Shown: positions 15,874-24,591 of the stretch, in pieces
Numbering within the stretch: position 1 is the stretch's first letter
Layout: each line of letters opens with the position of its first letter
Assembly: GCA_039640505.1 (NCBI GenBank)
Contig: CP046865.1
Span: 1,665,501-1,729,500, forward strand
Origin: Rhodobacteraceae bacterium Araon29
Lineage (GTDB): Bacteria > Pseudomonadota > Alphaproteobacteria > Rhodobacterales > Rhodobacteraceae
DNA length: 64,000 nt
Reading direction: 5' to 3'
Program-made: the position numbers and the translations under genes
The notes under the pieces: generated by a model
What the model saw: only the letters and a program-made list of their open reading frames with translations
Told to the model about the DNA's origin: nothing
Database searches by the model: none

Positions 15874-17130
15874 TTATTTTCCTTGCCAGGCCTGACAGTC
15901 TACAACATCGCGGCTCGGTGTACCCAATGTTGCAAACTGTTCCGGTGTGAGACCTAAAGTTTGTCCAATATTATCGATCTTATTTATGAGCTTAGTTGCC
16001 AAGCTGCCGTCGCTTAATTCAACTACTTCCGTTACAAAGTTTGACCCGATAGCCTGCCGGTTTTCATCCAGATAAATTCGTCCATTTGGTGCATCAAGCA
16101 CGAGTTCTGAAAGCGCCTTGCGAAACCCTGCTTGTCCATCACTGAGATCTCCGTTTACGGCTTCAATTGCCATAAGTGTGGCTTTTGCCGAGTTATAATA
16201 ACCCGTTGCCAACAGCGAAGGTAATGGAAAACGTTGGTCCACTGGCCACGTATTTTGATAAGTGGCAACGAAGTTTTTCCATCCTTCATCTTCCCAAGTA
16301 TCTGCTTGGGGACCCGAAGCGGGTGTGCCGATCAGAACTTGTTTCGCGCGCCCTTTAGAGCTGAGCACTGAACCGTCAACCATGATCGTACCACCGATCA
16401 AGTTTGCATTGCCTCCGGCTTGCAAATATTGGTTCAAGAAATTCACAGCATCAGCGCCTCCAAGCCCCAGATAAAGTGCATCCACATCTTCGGGTAAAGC
16501 GGCAATAATGGATGAAAAGTCTTTGGTCCCGAGGGGCACCCATTGGCGTTCGGCGATGTCGCCACCGGCGCGACAGAATTCTAGAGCAAAGCCCATGAAA
16601 TTCGTGTAGCCAAATGAATAATCTTCGGCGATTGCCGCAACAACTTCCCAGCCTTTTTCATTGTAAACATAATTTCCTAGGCCGATTGTCCATTGAGCAC
16701 CATCCATATTGAAGCGGTAGAATGTTTCAGACGGATCTACCATTGTGGTTTCCTGCGCACCAGATATTCCGTTTATGAAAGTGACATGAGGAACCGTTTT
16801 TGAATAGTCGCGCAACGCAATCCCTTCTGAACCAGAAAGCGGCCCAACGATGACGTCAACTTCATCTTGTTCGACAAGTTTACGTGCGGCGCGCAATGCG
16901 CTTTCAGGACTTGCATCTGTTGCCCCTATTATAATTTCGATTGGCCGGCCTGCTACCTCATTGCCAAACTCATTCAGTGCCATTTGAAACCCACGCTGGC
17001 TATCTTCACCAAGCACAGTATACGGACCCTCTAATGTTGCCATAAAGCCGATTTTCAAGGCATGGCCATCAGCAAAGGTCATCGTTGCTGCATTGGCAGA
17101 CAATAATATTGCTCCCATTAGGTTTTTCAT
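15874..17130 (-). CDS. LivK-type periplasmic substrate-binding protein
   Basis: 418 residues with an N-terminal signal peptide (basic MKN, hydrophobic core, likely cleavage after TFA near residue 20). The body is a type-1 periplasmic binding fold of the Leu/Ile/Val family: LKIGFMATLEGPYTVLGED near the start, then ALNEFGNEVAGRPIEII, VDVIVGPLSG, and VVAAIAEDYSFGY. AGGAGG lies 6 bases before the ATG. It captures the substrate for the LivHMGF-like transporter encoded downstream. Such proteins bind amino acids, amides, urea or aromatic acids, and the sequence alone does not tell which. It is the first gene of the cluster and is followed by a terminator. Confidence 0.93.
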   Translation of the reverse strand: MKNLMGAILLSANAATMTFADGHALKIGFMATLEGPYTVLGEDSQRGFQMALNEFGNEVAGRPIEIIIGATDASPESALRAARKLVEQDEVDVIVGPLSGSEGIALRDYSKTVPHVTFINGISGAQETTMVDPSETFYRFNMDGAQWTIGLGNYVYNEKGWEVVAAIAEDYSFGYTNFMGFALEFCRAGGDIAERQWVPLGTKDFSSIIAALPEDVDALYLGLGGADAVNFLNQYLQAGGNANLIGGTIMVDGSVLSSKGRAKQVLIGTPASGPQADTWEDEGWKNFVATYQNTWPVDQRFPLPSLLATGYYNSAKATLMAIEAVNGDLSDGQAGFRKALSELVLDAPNGRIYLDENRQAIGSNFVTEVVELSDGSLATKLINKIDNIGQTLGLTPEQFATLGTPSRDVVDCQAWQGK

Positions 17131-17237
17131 TATATCCTCCTATGATAAACACATGCATAATTGTTTTGACAAAGAGGCAGGAAAACCATACTCGAGGCAC
17201 TCACAATTTACCTCAAAGTCCGGTTTTTTGAAAAATG

Positions 17238-17492
17238 GGCACTGTCAGAATAGACCGCCTTTCTAACAATAGGCCTGGCAATTAGCTATGCGGCTATGCC
17301 TAATCAAGTTTCATTCCGTTATTTCAAAACCAGTCCCGAAACCATCCAGCTTGCAGTAATATGTTTGTAAGATTTCCACTTTCACTGAGAAATATAGAAG
17401 ACCTACTCCACGAAAGAGGGGTCGATTTGAGCTATGAGTCTGTTCGGTACTGTTGGCACAGGTTTGGCCCTAAGTTAGCAAGCGAGATTTAA
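17238..17492 (+). pseudogene. IS6-family transposase remnant with one inverted repeat
   Basis: Starting at ATG 17296 the frame reads PNQVSFRYFKTSPETIQLAV, then ends in TAA; shifting frame at about 17360 it continues as RFPLSLRNIEDLLHERGVDL and on to WHRFGPKLASEI before a stop at 17490-17492. This is the N-terminal helix-turn-helix part of an IS6/IS26-type transposase, broken by a frameshift and lacking the whole catalytic DDE domain. GGCACTGTC at 17238-17246 resembles the conserved IS6 terminal repeat. Only the left end of the element seems to survive. Confidence 0.75.
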
Positions 17493-17828
17493 AAACTCTT
17501 TTTTGCAGCCAAGGACCGCTTTGGGAACCGCTTTTGGGACCACTCAGTCACTTTTTGCCGGAGAGTGTCAGGATTAGATCGCCGGATTACTTGAAACTTG
17601 CCAGACTAGGCGAGACAATCACAGCCGGCCTCACCAAGTCCTGAACATGAAACCGCCTGTTCCAGAAGTTCCATTGAAAAGTTGTACATAATTTTGGGGT
17701 TGGACAAACAATTGACAGGTAAAGGTTCGGATAGGTTTCTAGTGGGGTGAAAGCTAAGCCCTGAGGGGATATAAAGCAAGGTCGTGCTCGTGTGGGATAT
17801 AAGGGAATAAATATTTAGTAAAATTAGC
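17493..17828. other. Non-coding stretch between IS6 and IS66 remnants
   Basis: About 340 bases with no credible reading frame and no recognised motif. I looked for the missing C-terminal part of the ridA-like gene here, since that gene is cut by the IS66 element on the other side, and did not find it. It is probably leftover sequence from insertions and deletions. Confidence 0.5.
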
Positions 17829-17840
17829 GTAAGCTTTCAT

Positions 17841-19342
17841 TCATGCGTTATAGTTCCACGGGAGCAGTTCATCAATTCTGTTGATCTTGTGGTCGGCAAT
17901 GCGGGTGAGAACGGCTGTGAGCCACGCAAGGGGATCGACATTGTTGAGCTTGGCGGTTTCAATTAGGGGGTAGATGATGGTGGCGGACTTGCCGCAGCGT
18001 TCTGAGCCTACAAATATGTAGTTCTTGCGGCCAATGGCGATGCCGCGCATGCCCCTTTCTGCAGTGTTGTTATCAAGCTCGCGGAAGCCGTGGTTCAAAT
18101 AGCTGCGCAGCCGCTTCATGCGAGTCAATTCAAAGCGAATGGCATTGGCCAGAAGCATTTTGCCTGACAGCTTGGGCAACTCACTTTGCAGCCAGTTTTT
18201 CAGATCACCGAGAATGGGTTTTGCTTTGGTGCGCCGTAACTGGATGCGCCGATCTGGCGGCGACCCGCGTACTTCCTTCTCAACGGCATAAAGCTGAGCG
18301 ATGCGCTGTATAGCCTGTTCGACCACATGCGATCCTTGGGATTTGAACACATAAACGAACTTGCGTCTGATATGGGCCATACAAGCAACTTCTTTGATCT
18401 GGCCTGAACGGTACAGCTCTTCAAATCCTGCGTAGCCATCCGTATGCATCCAGCTTTGGTAGCGTTTGAGGTGTTCGCTTGGTCGGACACCCTTGCGGTC
18501 AGACGTGACCTGATAACACGCGGAAGGTGGCGCATCACTGCCCCAAGGCCGCTCGTCTTGCCCGTAGGCCCAGAAGCGAGCGTTCTTGGTTTTACCTCTG
18601 CCTGGGGCCAGCATCTTAACAGATTTGTCATCTGCAAAGATCGCCTGACCTGAGAGCACATAGCGCTTGATGGCCTCGGCCAGTGGTTCCAGCAGGGTCA
18701 CAGCCTTACCAACCCATCCGGCTAAAGCTGAGCGATCCATGTCCAACACCTCTCGCGCAAAGATTTGAGCCCGACGGTAGAGAGGCAGTTGGTCCATGTA
18801 TTTGCTAATCAAAACATGCGCCAAAAACCCCGGACCAAGAATGCCCTTCTCGATGGGTCACGATGGCATTGACGCTTGGGCGATGCAGTCACAATCTTTC
18901 CAAGCTATGCGGGGGCGGACGATCGGGTTCACAACAAAGCGGTTGGGGACGTATTTCAACTCATCTGTTGTATTACGCCCTAGTTCGCGGAACGCACCAA
19001 CGCAGTCTGAACAGGCATCACCAGCCGATAGCAGCTGCTCAATACGTGGCAGATGTTCGGGCAGTGGTTTACGCTTGGGTTGGGCCTTTTGGGGTGGATC
19101 GGTTTGTTCGTCTACCTCAATTGGCGCGGCGGCAGCCTTGGCTAATTCCTCATCTTCAAGGCGTAGTTGCAGCTGATTGATGCCTTCGGCCTTCGATCCT
19201 AAGTGATGCGTGTTCTGGCTCGCAAACTGATGGCGCAGCTTCTCGATCAACAGGTCGCGGCTCTTCAACTCGGCAAATAATTCGACAGTAACGCGCGCAA
19301 CTCAGCGGGTTCAGAAGGGATGAAATCAGCGGCGTTGCTCAT
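17841..19342 (-). pseudogene. tnpC: IS66 transposase TnpC, interrupted by one stop codon and one frameshift
   Basis: From ATG 19342 the frame reads MSNAADFIPSEPAELRALLS, then is lost by a frameshift near 19290; the next frame carries on with ELFAELKSRDLLIEKLRHQ. That frame meets TGA at 18858-18860 and resumes in the same frame as [20 protein letters not shown] through to the normal C-terminus (ELLPWNYNA). Family members have PSRPI at the break, so the stop is most simply CGA to TGA. The C-terminal part keeps the IS66 DDE features, such as [17 protein letters not shown] and [11 protein letters not shown]. The gene is therefore nearly complete but dead. Confidence 0.9.
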
Positions 19343-19410
19343 GCGTTCATATACCTGATTTAGCTATCAGAGTGAATCCTAGAAGCGCAAAAGAACCAAT
19401 AAATACGGGA

Positions 19411-19617
19411 CTATCCAACCTGCACTGGTCGCCATGTCTTGTGTGGCATCTGCCAGTCGATGCCCTCCAATAACATTGATAATTGTGCGGGCGTTAAGTT
19501 GACTTTCCCATCCTTGGCCGCGGGCCAAACAAAGCGACTTTTCTCCAATCGTTTACTGAAGAGACACGCGCCCTGGCTATCCCACCATATAATCTTCAGC
19601 AGATCGCCGCGTCGCAC
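19411..19617 (-). pseudogene. tnpB: IS66 TnpB remnant (C-terminal part)
   Basis: 68 residues, starting RRGDLLKIIWWD and ending EGIDWQMPHKTWRP, match the C-terminal half of the IS66 accessory protein TnpB. The N-terminal half (about 45 residues in intact copies) is missing. The sequence upstream passes at once into the TnpA remnant in another frame, so a deletion has joined the two genes. Confidence 0.85.
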
Positions 19618-19904
19618 ATAGGGCTGACGGTGCTCGATCTAGAGCAGCCTCATTAACCGACATTCCAGGAAACGTAACCTCAATAGGAAGAAATAGGGCG
19701 TCGATAACGTCGACAGGGTCCTCAGCGACAGGCACAAACCTTGGATCACTCATCCACTTGTGGATCAGGCTCGCGTTCATCGCATAACTCCGGGCCACTT
19801 GGGCAACCGATGCTACTTCAACCCGCGCTCGGCCACAAATCTCGCCTTTCTCCTCATCCGACCAGAACCGCTTCTTTCCCTTGCTCAGAAAGCTTCTTAG
19901 GCAT
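19618..19904 (-). pseudogene. tnpA: IS66 TnpA remnant (frameshifted, C-terminus lost)
   Basis: ATG 19904 opens MPKKLSEQGK and then goes out of frame. The next frame reads KKRFWSDEEKGEICGRARVE, with helix-turn-helix residues VAQVARSYAMNASLIHKWM and a final FLPIEV, the typical TnpA pattern. A one-base change in the run GGGAAAG near 19880 explains the frameshift. The end of the gene is fused by deletion to the TnpB remnant. Confidence 0.8.
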
Positions 19905-20033
19905 GGTGTCGTCTACCCGACTTCCAGTTATACCAGTTAAGTAAACGAAATTTCCTGTCTTCAAGCCGGGCGAAAACTTCATTTTTTCCGCAATGTTTCG
20001 TGATTCCGGCGGAAATAATCCAATTTTTTTCAT
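19902..20033 (-). pseudogene. RidA-family protein, N-terminal fragment cut by IS66
   Basis: Starting at ATG 20033, about 44 residues (MKKIGLFPPESRNIAEKMKF and onward to VYLTGITGSRVDDTMP) match the N-terminus of RidA/YjgF-like proteins, which deaminate reactive enamine or imine intermediates. The frame then runs into IS66 tnpA sequence and stops after 14 more residues. Full-length members are about 120-150 residues. The remainder is not found on the other side of the element, so the gene is lost, not just interrupted. Confidence 0.7.
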
Positions 20034-20093
20034 AAAGGTTTTCCTTAAATAAAACAGAATATGGTCAAGTAACATTATGAAGCTAACATTTTG

Positions 20094-20556
20094 TTAGAGC
20101 AATAACTCCAACGGATCGTGGGTCCCCACGAAACCCTGTCGGCGGTAAAATTCATAATTCCTGTCGCTCGGCCAAACGACTAAAAGCTGAAGACCGCGTT
20201 GCCGGCATTTATTGATACAGTGTTTTAACAACTGTGTCCCTAGCCCTTGATTGCGGTGATCTGCCTTTACAAAAAAAAGAATTGGTCAAATATCCCCGAT
20301 AGGATTGTTTAGAGGCTGGTGACAGCTCCTTGCGCATAAATCGCGTGGTCATTACGCCTATAAGTTGATTTCTGTCTTGAGCAACCCAATTAACTGTATC
20401 ATTTAAAACTTAACTGGCCTGTAACGCCTTTCGATTTTTTTCTATAAATTCAGTCTTTGATTCCGCAAAAGGCGTTTCGGAAAAATACGTCTTTAGCTCC
20501 CATCTCAGGTTGGAAATTTCATCAAAATCATTGGAATTATGTGCTCTAATGATCAT
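20094..20556 (-). pseudogene. GNAT acetyltransferase pseudogene
   Basis: From ATG 20556 the frame reads MIIRAHNSNDFDEISNLRWE and continues as a GNAT-fold protein to a TAA stop after ALQAS (about codon 51). It resumes in the same frame with VNWVAQDRNQLIGVMTTRFM, then shifts frame in a run of eight T near 20280. After the shift come VKADHRNQGLGTQLL, the acetyl-CoA-binding motif (R/Q-x-x-G-x-G/A), and NYEFYRRQGF, ending at 20094. Two lesions make it inactive. I rebuilt it by hand because no single reading frame covers it. Confidence 0.85.
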
Positions 20557-20579
20557 AATCTTATGGGTCCTTTTATAAG

Positions 20580-21350
20580 TTATTCAAATCCTCCGAATCG
20601 CCGGTTAAGCTTTCGCATCCCGCCGATCCAGCGGTCATAGTCACTGGCTTTGTTTTTAATATAGTTGCGCACCTGAGGATGGGGAAGGATTAAGAATTGC
20701 TCGTCCCGAATGCCCTGCACGCAAGCCTCTGCCACGTCTTCTGGTTTAATCACCCCATCGATACTCGCCACATGTTCTTCAAACCCGTGTATCATTTCGG
20801 TGCTGACAGCTTGGGGACATAAAAGTGATACTTTGATGCCTTGATCACCATAGCTCATCGCAATCCATTCGGCCAATCCAACAGCTGCGTGTTTGGTCAC
20901 GCCGTAAGGGGCAGAGCCGACCTGGTTAAGCAATCCGGCCGCTGAGGATGTATTTAATAAATACCCGCCGCCGCGGGCTACCATGCGAGGTACCAGATAG
21001 CGTGCCGCCCAAACATGTGACATCAGATTAACATCCCATATTTTTTGCCATTGATCATCTGGCACCTCAACGCCGCCGGCCATTAAAATACCTGCATTTG
21101 AGCAAAAAAGATCAATGGGCCCAATATCATTTTCAGTCTGTTCAATCAGGGCAGCTATGGCGTTTGGATCGCTCACATCAAGTTTTTTCCCAATGCCATT
21201 AATGTGCTGAGCCGTCTCATGTGCGCCGTTCTCGTCTAGATCGGCGCAAATCACAGTTTGGGCATTTTCTTGGGCAAACCGGATGGCCATTGCGCGGCCA
21301 ATGCCACTAGCAGCGCCCGTGATGATGACATTTTTGTCTTTTAATTCCAT
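20580..21350 (-). CDS. Short-chain dehydrogenase/reductase
   Basis: 256 residues from ATG 21350, chosen because AAGGAT lies just upstream and the protein then begins with the first Rossmann strand; 13 extra in-frame codons overlap the neighbouring gene. Cofactor motif TGAASGIG is at 11-18, NAG in FCSNAGIL, the catalytic Ser in LLNTSSAAG, and the YGVTK motif supplies Tyr and Lys. It is a classical NAD(P)-dependent SDR of about 250 residues. The preceding gene is another SDR and the one before it an acyl-CoA synthetase, so the three probably act in one acyl or alcohol oxidation route. Substrate unknown. Confidence 0.9.
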   Translation of the reverse strand: MELKDKNVIITGAASGIGRAMAIRFAQENAQTVICADLDENGAHETAQHINGIGKKLDVSDPNAIAALIEQTENDIGPIDLFCSNAGILMAGGVEVPDDQWQKIWDVNLMSHVWAARYLVPRMVARGGGYLLNTSSAAGLLNQVGSAPYGVTKHAAVGLAEWIAMSYGDQGIKVSLLCPQAVSTEMIHGFEEHVASIDGVIKPEDVAEACVQGIRDEQFLILPHPQVRNYIKNKASDYDRWIGGMRKLNRRFGGFE

Positions 21351-21363
21351 ATCTTTATATCCT

Positions 21364-22137
21364 TTATGCCCACATGTTTGAGCCGCCACAAACGGTTAGG
21401 GCTTGACCTGTCATATACCGGCTCGCATCCGAGGCCAGAAATACAGCAAGCCCTTTTAAATCTTCAGCCTCGCCCAAGCGCCGGAGCGGTATTTCGCGCT
21501 CGATCCGAGTTTTGGCTTGTGGGTTTTCCCAAAGCTCACGTGCGAAATCCGTTTTGATTAAGCCCGGGCAAATAGCATTAAACCGAAGTCCCTTTGGGCC
21601 GTATTCCGCAGCAAGATTGCGTACAAGCCCAATGAGTGCAAGCTTTGACATACCATAAGTGCCGAGTGTTTCTGAGGGTTTGAAGGCGCCAATAGAGGAT
21701 GTAAACATCAAAGATCCGTTGCCTTTTTGGATCATATCCTCTGCCACAAGCTGCGTAAGCCAAAGATTCGATTGCACATTTGTGGTCATGGTTTTTTCAT
21801 AGGCCGCGTCCGATATTTCTGATGTAGGGCCAAAATAGGGGTTAACGCCCGCGTTTCCCACAACAATGTCAATTGGACCAGCGCTTGAACGGGCGCTTTC
21901 AACCAAAGCTGCCAGTTCAGTTTTAGATCCTGCATTGGCGGCAACAGCAATTGCCCTTTCGGCTCCGCAGGTTTTATTGATCTGCCCGGCTGCCGCTTCA
22001 AGCTGATCTTGTTTGCGGGCTGAAATAATCACGGTTGCCCCATGCTCTGCCAAGCCAGTTGCCATGGCCAATCCCATACCTTTGGACGCACCGGTAAGAA
22101 GGGCGACTTTTCCATTAAGATCAAATATTTTGCTCAT
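21364..22137 (-). CDS. Short-chain dehydrogenase/reductase (3-oxoacyl reductase-like)
   Basis: 257 residues. TGASKGMG at 15-22 binds the dinucleotide; NAGVNPYFG, SLMFTSSIGAF and the YGMSK motif complete the SDR active site, and the C-terminus ends in the typical MTGQALTVCGG. Arg in ISARKQ after the second strand suggests NADP preference, an inference from family rules. It lies 13 bp upstream of the other SDR on the same strand and follows the acyl-CoA synthetase by 93 bp, so the three genes may be co-transcribed. Confidence 0.9.
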   Translation of the reverse strand: MSKIFDLNGKVALLTGASKGMGLAMATGLAEHGATVIISARKQDQLEAAAGQINKTCGAERAIAVAANAGSKTELAALVESARSSAGPIDIVVGNAGVNPYFGPTSEISDAAYEKTMTTNVQSNLWLTQLVAEDMIQKGNGSLMFTSSIGAFKPSETLGTYGMSKLALIGLVRNLAAEYGPKGLRFNAICPGLIKTDFARELWENPQAKTRIEREIPLRRLGEAEDLKGLAVFLASDASRYMTGQALTVCGGSNMWA

Positions 22138-22230
22138 TTTCCTTATCCATAATGTTTAACCCATTTGGAGTTTCTTTCATTATTCTTGCAAGGTTCACAA
22201 AAACAATTTGCAAGCCTGCCTTTTCTGAAG

Positions 22231-23964
22231 TCAATACTCACTTCCATCGTTTTTCTCGGATTGCAGTTCTAAGTCGTTCAAGCAACGCTGCTGCATGCCC
22301 CGGCGATCAATTTTGTCTGTGGCGCCGCGCGGCAATGGCTCTGTCTGCAGCCAAATGTGTCGGGGGATTTTGAAATGCGCGATATGCTGCAACAGAAAAT
22401 CCTGCAACTCCTTGGTCGTTACGGCGCTTTCTTTTTGGATTTGAACGGCGGCACCAACAATTTCTCCTAAACGATCGTCTGGTAGGGAAAATACGCAGGC
22501 CTCCATTACGCAAGGATGTCGGTGCAATGCCCCTTCTACATCCAGACAGGCGATATTTTCACCGCCGCGGATGACGATGTTCTTCTTTCGGTCAACAATT
22601 GTAATAATGCCATTTGAGTCTATTTTGCCAAGGTCTCCTGTTTTCAACCAGCCATCGGATAAGACATCATTTGTCGCGTCTGGCTGATTAAGGTAGGCTC
22701 GCATATTGCAAACACTTTTTACGGTAATTTCGCCGACCTCTCCGGCTGAAACTTGCTCTCCGTTTTCTCCGAGAAACTTTATTTCTTGTAGGGGAGGGTG
22801 CAAACGTCCGGCCGCTCCCGGGTGATCAAGGTATTCATTCCCAATAAGGCCAATACCGACAGCATTTGTTTCTGTCATTCCCCAACCGGTTGCGAGCTGA
22901 GCGGATGGAAAGGCTTTATGCAGTTGGGCAACTTGTGCCGCAGGCCTTTTTGCCCCGCCAGAGCCAAGAAAATCAAGTGTATCAAGTGGCTCTGACATCT
23001 CGTGAGCAGCGGTCATTAGATCAGCTGATTGTGTTGGAACGCCCAAAAAACGGGTTACTTTTTCATCCCGAATAATGCGCACAGCGGTTTTTGCATCCCA
23101 TTTGTGCATCAGGCAAATTTTTGCCCCAGCGGCCAAGCTTAATAAAAACATCGGGTGGGTCGCGGTGACATGAAATAACGGTGTCACCACAAGCACTGAT
23201 GGTTTTATAGGGATGGATTTTTCCGCATTTTTCATAGGATCTATTTTTTGGGTAATCGCAGGCTGCATCAGCCATGTGTAAACCGCGTTGATGGCTCCCC
23301 GGTGGGTCAAGACAACCCCCTTTGGATGCCCCGTTGTTCCCGAAGAATACATGATTGAAAAATCATCATCGGGATCGATATTGATTTCTGGCCACTTCGC
23401 TGGAGTAGTGCTTTTTAAAAAATCCGAAAAACGGGTTGGCCAAAAAGCCTCTGCATCTCTTACAGCGACCATGTGCAAGTTTAAGTCTTTTACCAGCGGC
23501 TCAATGCTATTTATTCGCGGTCCATCGGCAAAGACCAATTTTGCAGAGCTATCTTCAAGGGCATACTTTAGCTCTTTTGTGGTCCACCATGCGTTTAAGA
23601 AAACAACCTTTGCGCCCAATGTGCTTATGGCCATGACCAGAATAAGAAACTCTGGATAATTGCGCATTGCTATTGCAATTGAAGTTCCTTTTTTGACTGA
23701 AAATTCATTTTGCAAATGCCAGGCAGTTTTTTTTATTTCTGTACAAAAGGCTTCATAACTCCGTCGCTCGTTTTGATAGACCAGATATTCGGCTTTTCCG
23801 TCATCATGGCTCGAAAACCCACGCTTGAGCATTTCACAAAGATTTTGAGGCGCGTTTTTAAATACGGGATAGTTGATCCCTCGGATCGAGGCGGTTTCCA
23901 CAGCAAACATCTCATTCGTGGAAATGAGTTCAGCGACAGTAGTATTGATCTGGGTTAACCGCAT
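22231..23964 (-). CDS. AMP-dependent acyl-CoA synthetase/ligase
   Basis: 577 residues of the ANL superfamily. The P-loop-like motif is MYSSGTTGHPKG at 205-216, the adenylate motif is GWGMTETNAVG, the hinge is GWLKTGDLG followed by DRKKNIVIRGGENI, and the C-terminal Lys is in the PRGATDKIDR segment. It activates a carboxylic acid with ATP and CoA. Overall shape fits medium- or long-chain fatty-acid, or aryl, CoA ligases. It leads a three-gene set with two SDRs. Length and motifs are complete, so it should be functional. Confidence 0.9.
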   Translation of the reverse strand: MRLTQINTTVAELISTNEMFAVETASIRGINYPVFKNAPQNLCEMLKRGFSSHDDGKAEYLVYQNERRSYEAFCTEIKKTAWHLQNEFSVKKGTSIAIAMRNYPEFLILVMAISTLGAKVVFLNAWWTTKELKYALEDSSAKLVFADGPRINSIEPLVKDLNLHMVAVRDAEAFWPTRFSDFLKSTTPAKWPEINIDPDDDFSIMYSSGTTGHPKGVVLTHRGAINAVYTWLMQPAITQKIDPMKNAEKSIPIKPSVLVVTPLFHVTATHPMFLLSLAAGAKICLMHKWDAKTAVRIIRDEKVTRFLGVPTQSADLMTAAHEMSEPLDTLDFLGSGGAKRPAAQVAQLHKAFPSAQLATGWGMTETNAVGIGLIGNEYLDHPGAAGRLHPPLQEIKFLGENGEQVSAGEVGEITVKSVCNMRAYLNQPDATNDVLSDGWLKTGDLGKIDSNGIITIVDRKKNIVIRGGENIACLDVEGALHRHPCVMEACVFSLPDDRLGEIVGAAVQIQKESAVTTKELQDFLLQHIAHFKIPRHIWLQTEPLPRGATDKIDRRGMQQRCLNDLELQSEKNDGSEY

Positions 23965-24361
23965 GTTTTTTGAACACCGATAGGGCTAGTGCTGATCATG
24001 CTCTGATACTGTTTTTTTTGCCCCATCTGGTGTGAACCCTATAAAAAAAACTTCGAACAGCGTATCTCGTTTTTAATTGGCTGCCAATATTACTTGACGG
24101 GACGTATTTTTCAAAAACAATGCCCAAAATGCTTAAATAGTCTTGAAGTGCTTGCGATTTTGAGCGGGCAAATGAGGTGCTGCTTCTATTCGGAGATGAA
24201 GCCCAAACATTTTTGTGCAAGAGTTGAGTCTTTTTAGGGAGTATCAAAACTACAGTAAGTTGTGACAAATGGCTGCATATTGAATTTAAAAATTTTTATT
24301 GTATTCAACTAGTAATTGAATGATCAATAATGAATACAAAAGGAATAACTGTTAGCTTGCA
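23965..24361. other. Non-coding stretch between acyl-CoA synthetase and tRNA-Asn
   Basis: About 400 bases. A 90-codon minus-strand frame (23996-24268) has no recognisable features and I do not accept it. The clearest structure is a nested palindrome: ATTCAA at 24303-24308 with TTGAAT at 24316-24321, and outside it TGTATTCA at 24300-24307 with TGAATACA at 24331-24338. It could be an operator for the acyl-CoA synthetase gene or mark the end of the tRNA transcript. Confidence 0.5.
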
Positions 24362-24436
24362 TGGCTCCGGCGGTAGGGATCGAACCTACGACCAATTGAT
24401 TAACAGTCAACTGCTCTACCGCTGAGCTACGCCGGA
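24362..24436 (-). tRNA. tRNA-Asn (GTT)
   Basis: 75 nt including an encoded CCA. On the minus strand the acceptor arm TCCGGCG pairs with CGCCGGA, the anticodon loop is CTGTTAA with anticodon GTT, and the T arm contains GTTCGATCC. Confidence 0.95.
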
Positions 24437-24500
24437 CCATGTAGCGCGTATATCAATAGCTTTTGATCACGTCCAGTGGGTTTTTTTGGTCTTATACATT

Positions 24501-24531
24501 TTTTTGAGCACTCCTCTAAACGGCTCAAAAA
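24501..24531. repeat. Inverted repeat between MBL gene and tRNA-Asn
   Basis: TTTTTGAGC at 24501-24509 pairs perfectly with GCTCAAAAA at 24523-24531 around a 13-base loop. It sits downstream of the MBL-fold hydrolase gene. The T run lies on the 5' arm and the A run on the 3' arm for both strands, so it does not have the layout of an ordinary intrinsic terminator. Confidence 0.45.
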
Positions 24532-24591
24532 GGTTGTTATGGCTATCTTTAAACTTCATTAAAAAAAGCACTTTTTGAGTTGGTGGTCATC

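Larger units (their letters stand above)
17829..19904 (-). mobile_element. Degenerate IS66-family element (tnpA, tnpB and tnpC all broken)
   Basis: Three-gene IS66 organisation on the minus strand: tnpA remnant, tnpB remnant, tnpC. The tnpC-proximal end at 17829 begins GTAAGC on the plus strand, the usual start of IS66 ends, and lies 12 bases past the tnpC stop. At the other end I see no matching repeat: tnpA sequence runs directly into a ridA-like gene, so that terminus appears to have been deleted. All three genes carry inactivating changes, so the element cannot move by itself. Confidence 0.8.

Noticed and set aside
23996-24268. A 90-codon minus-strand frame before the acyl-CoA synthetase gene
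   Set aside because: No recognisable features, no ribosome site, A+T-rich sequence; a chance frame.
24501-24531. Inverted repeat as an intrinsic terminator
   Set aside because: The stem is good, but the T run precedes the stem and no T run follows it on either strand.
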